Source: Deltaproteobacteria bacterium (GTDB taxonomy: Bacteria > Desulfobacterota > GWC2-55-46 > JADFVP01). Taken from it: a stretch of DNA of 6,017 bases. Position numbers and translations under genes: made by a program. Shown one piece after another: positions 4,437-6,017 of this stretch. The stretch spans positions 1-6,017 of the forward strand of contig JAJRYL010000135.1 of NCBI GenBank assembly GCA_024275855.1. The letters are read 5' to 3'. The notes beneath the pieces are model-generated. The model had not been told where the DNA came from. It was given only the letters and a program-made list of their open reading frames with translations, and did not search any database. How positions within the stretch are numbered: the first letter of the stretch is position 1; every line of letters starts with the position of its first letter.

Positions 4437-6017
4437 ATGACCGATTCATACAGCAGTTCCCGGGTCTCCCTTTTCAACACCCTGCTTAAAGAACGTAATG
4501 ACATCATCAATGGCCGCCTATGGATGATTCAGCCAAAGGGGCTCCGCTTTAAACACGGAGAGTCTATTGACGAGTTGAAGATTCCGTACCATATGGGTGC
4601 CGAAGACGAAACCATTATAGAGAACGCCGTGCTCGGGCTAATTGCCCTGCTTATAAAGCGCAACGACCCTGTGAATACCGCGAAACTCACCGACGCTCAG
4701 TTAAAGGAGACCGCCCACCTTAAAAAAAAGACCTATAGAACCGACATCTTTATCGAAGGCTCCTCCACCAAGACCCTCGCCATAGACATACTGCACTCCA
4801 CCGCTTTTATAGATGCGGGCATACTCGTACAATGGCTCGGCCCGGAAGGCTCAGGCACGCTCTTTATGTCCTGGCTCGACGATATGTTTGAAAAGACCGT
4901 GCGTGACGAGGCGCAACACGGAGGAAGCGAAAGAACCGTAGACCTCCTGATGCTCGCAATGGTCAGAACGGTTCGGAAAATGAAGGAACGCCTGAAAGAG
5001 GTTCGCATAAAAGGTTTCGGTTACGACAAGCTCGACTTCGTTGTAGGGTATACTCTGCACGCCTGCATCCGCCATACGCTATTAAAGCTCTCCGCACGGC
5101 TGAGCGATATATGCGCGCCTTCCTACAACCCTCTTACCGAAATGCTTCTTAGAACCGCTCCTGTGCCAAACGCCTTTTTATCTATCGTTTCAAATATGCA
5201 CTCCGTCGCGCTCAACCCCTACGGTATAAACTCTGAAACAGTGCAGATAATAACCTCATTCGCCACGGATATTAACGAGTCTACTACGGACCTCCCGGCC
5301 CTTATCGAAGGGACTATCAAGCGTATCCGAGCTGATAAAAAAGCGACCGGAATTTTAAAAAAGCATAAAGCGGTACAGAACTTTCGAGCCGCCGCGCTGC
5401 GTTACATGATGGAGTTTGACACCCCCGGCATAGAACCGGGAATTACGCTTCACGCTATCTACGACGACGATAAACGTTTAGCGCGCCTGCTTGAAGACCC
5501 GAAGGCTATGGGCGAACTATCCGACTCTCTCGACAAGGCGCACAAACAGATAGCCATGGGTTCTCAGCGAGGAGAGATTTTAGAAGGGTTCTCCACATAC
5601 CTTCAGTCGTTTAAAAAGTCGAGGCTCAGCGGACTCTTGAAGGGATCTAAAAAAGAGACCATCACCTCGTTAAGCGAACTTGTAGAAGGATACTACACAT
5701 TCAAACTCGACGAGCATATTGAACGGTTCAGGGGGCTGATGCGCGGCTACCTCTCTGACAGACGCGCCGAGTTTTCAACCAACACACTTAAAGAAGAGTA
5801 CAACAGGGGCAGCCTCTACCGCTTCTCAACCGACGCCCGCCCTATTCTCAAAACGCTCGAACTCGAACAGGAGGGCCAGCTTTTTGTCGACATGAAGGAC
5901 TTTTCACGCAAGACCTTAAAGGTCAAAGAGATTGCGATGGCCGACTACATGAAAGAGCACTTCTACATGCCTATACTCAACGCCGCGCGCCGCTACAGTT
6001 CGGGTACCGGCGTCAAC
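4437..6017 (+). CDS. Large soluble protein with putative class III nucleotidyl cyclase-like C-terminal domain, 3' truncated
   Basis: The frame is open from ATG 4437 to the window edge: 527 codons with no stop. In-frame TAA at 4413-4415 bars an upstream extension; GACGGA (4425-4430) is a modest ribosome site seven bases before the ATG. There is no signal peptide or membrane segment, so it is probably cytosolic. Residues 1-475 match no domain I recognise. They are mainly helical, with a charged amphipathic stretch at about 168-195 (VRTVRKMKERLKEVR), a hydrophobic helix at 63-74, and basic segments around 292-312 and 390-407. Residues 480-493, GQLFVDMKDFSRKT, have the form F-x-D-x-x-x-F-(S/T) of the first strand of class III adenylate/guanylate cyclase domains, where the Asp (D485) binds metal. 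The following helix, YMKEHFYMPILNAARRY (504-520), fits the helix after it. The second metal Asp and the substrate-specifying residues would lie past the window edge, so cyclase identity is an inference. The N-terminal 475 residues could be a novel sensor or regulator. The HEAT gene is divergent and may share control. Confidence 0.6.
   Translation, partial: MTDSYSSSRVSLFNTLLKERNDIINGRLWMIQPKGLRFKHGESIDELKIPYHMGAEDETIIENAVLGLIALLIKRNDPVNTAKLTDAQLKETAHLKKKTYRTDIFIEGSSTKTLAIDILHSTAFIDAGILVQWLGPEGSGTLFMSWLDDMFEKTVRDEAQHGGSERTVDLLMLAMVRTVRKMKERLKEVRIKGFGYDKLDFVVGYTLHACIRHTLLKLSARLSDICAPSYNPLTEMLLRTAPVPNAFLSIVSNMHSVALNPYGINSETVQIITSFATDINESTTDLPALIEGTIKRIRADKKATGILKKHKAVQNFRAAALRYMMEFDTPGIEPGITLHAIYDDDKRLARLLEDPKAMGELSDSLDKAHKQIAMGSQRGEILEGFSTYLQSFKKSRLSGLLKGSKKETITSLSELVEGYYTFKLDEHIERFRGLMRGYLSDRRAEFSTNTLKEEYNRGSLYRFSTDARPILKTLELEQEGQLFVDMKDFSRKTLKVKEIAMADYMKEHFYMPILNAARRYSSGTGVN

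Noticed and set aside
4733..5075. Two overlapping minus-strand frames within the last gene
   Set aside because: They lie opposite a 527-codon continuous plus-strand frame with consistent codon style, and neither shows a recognisable motif.

Overview
The window looks like a chromosomal stretch of a Gram-negative, probably environmental bacterium. The best evidence is a 655-residue Sec-exported protein with an outer-membrane beta-barrel appearance. The other genes (a sulfatase-modifying-factor-like domain, a membrane-anchored TPR protein, a HEAT-repeat protein and a long signalling-type protein) are of types common in Desulfobacterota/Nitrospirota-like lineages, but that placement is a guess from protein style. 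Codon choice (many ATA, AGA, TAC and AAC codons) looks similar in all five genes, and nothing points to recent transfer. There is no tRNA, rRNA, CRISPR array, transposase or phage gene.

Layout. (1) 1-414 (+): the C-terminal part of an FGE-sulfatase (SUMF1-like) domain protein whose start lies outside the window. (2) 415-611: an intergenic stretch with a 22-bp inverted repeat, an overlapping second stem-loop and a weak promoter. (3) 612-2579 (+): a cysteine-free, Ser/Thr/Asn/Tyr-rich secreted protein, probably an outer-membrane barrel of unknown function. (4) 2580-2691: a short gap with a very good sigma70-type promoter (TTGAAA-18-TATAAT). (5) 2692-3447 (+): one membrane anchor followed by five TPR repeats, resembling the tail of much larger TMTC-like multi-spanning TPR proteins. 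(6) 3404-4285 (-): a HEAT-repeat protein that converges on the TPR gene and overlaps it by 44 bp. (7) 4286-4436: an AT-rich divergent regulatory region. (8) 4437-6017 (+, open at the window edge): a long soluble protein with about 475 unrecognised residues, followed by what looks like the first strand and metal-binding Asp of a class III nucleotidyl cyclase-type domain.

The genes do not form one obvious operon. The TPR gene has its own promoter, and the HEAT gene is divergent from the cyclase-like gene, which could mean shared control. The most promising unknown is the last gene: a large uncharacterised N-terminal region joined to a putative cyclase-like module that the window cuts just before its diagnostic second half. 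The barrel-like protein is the second.
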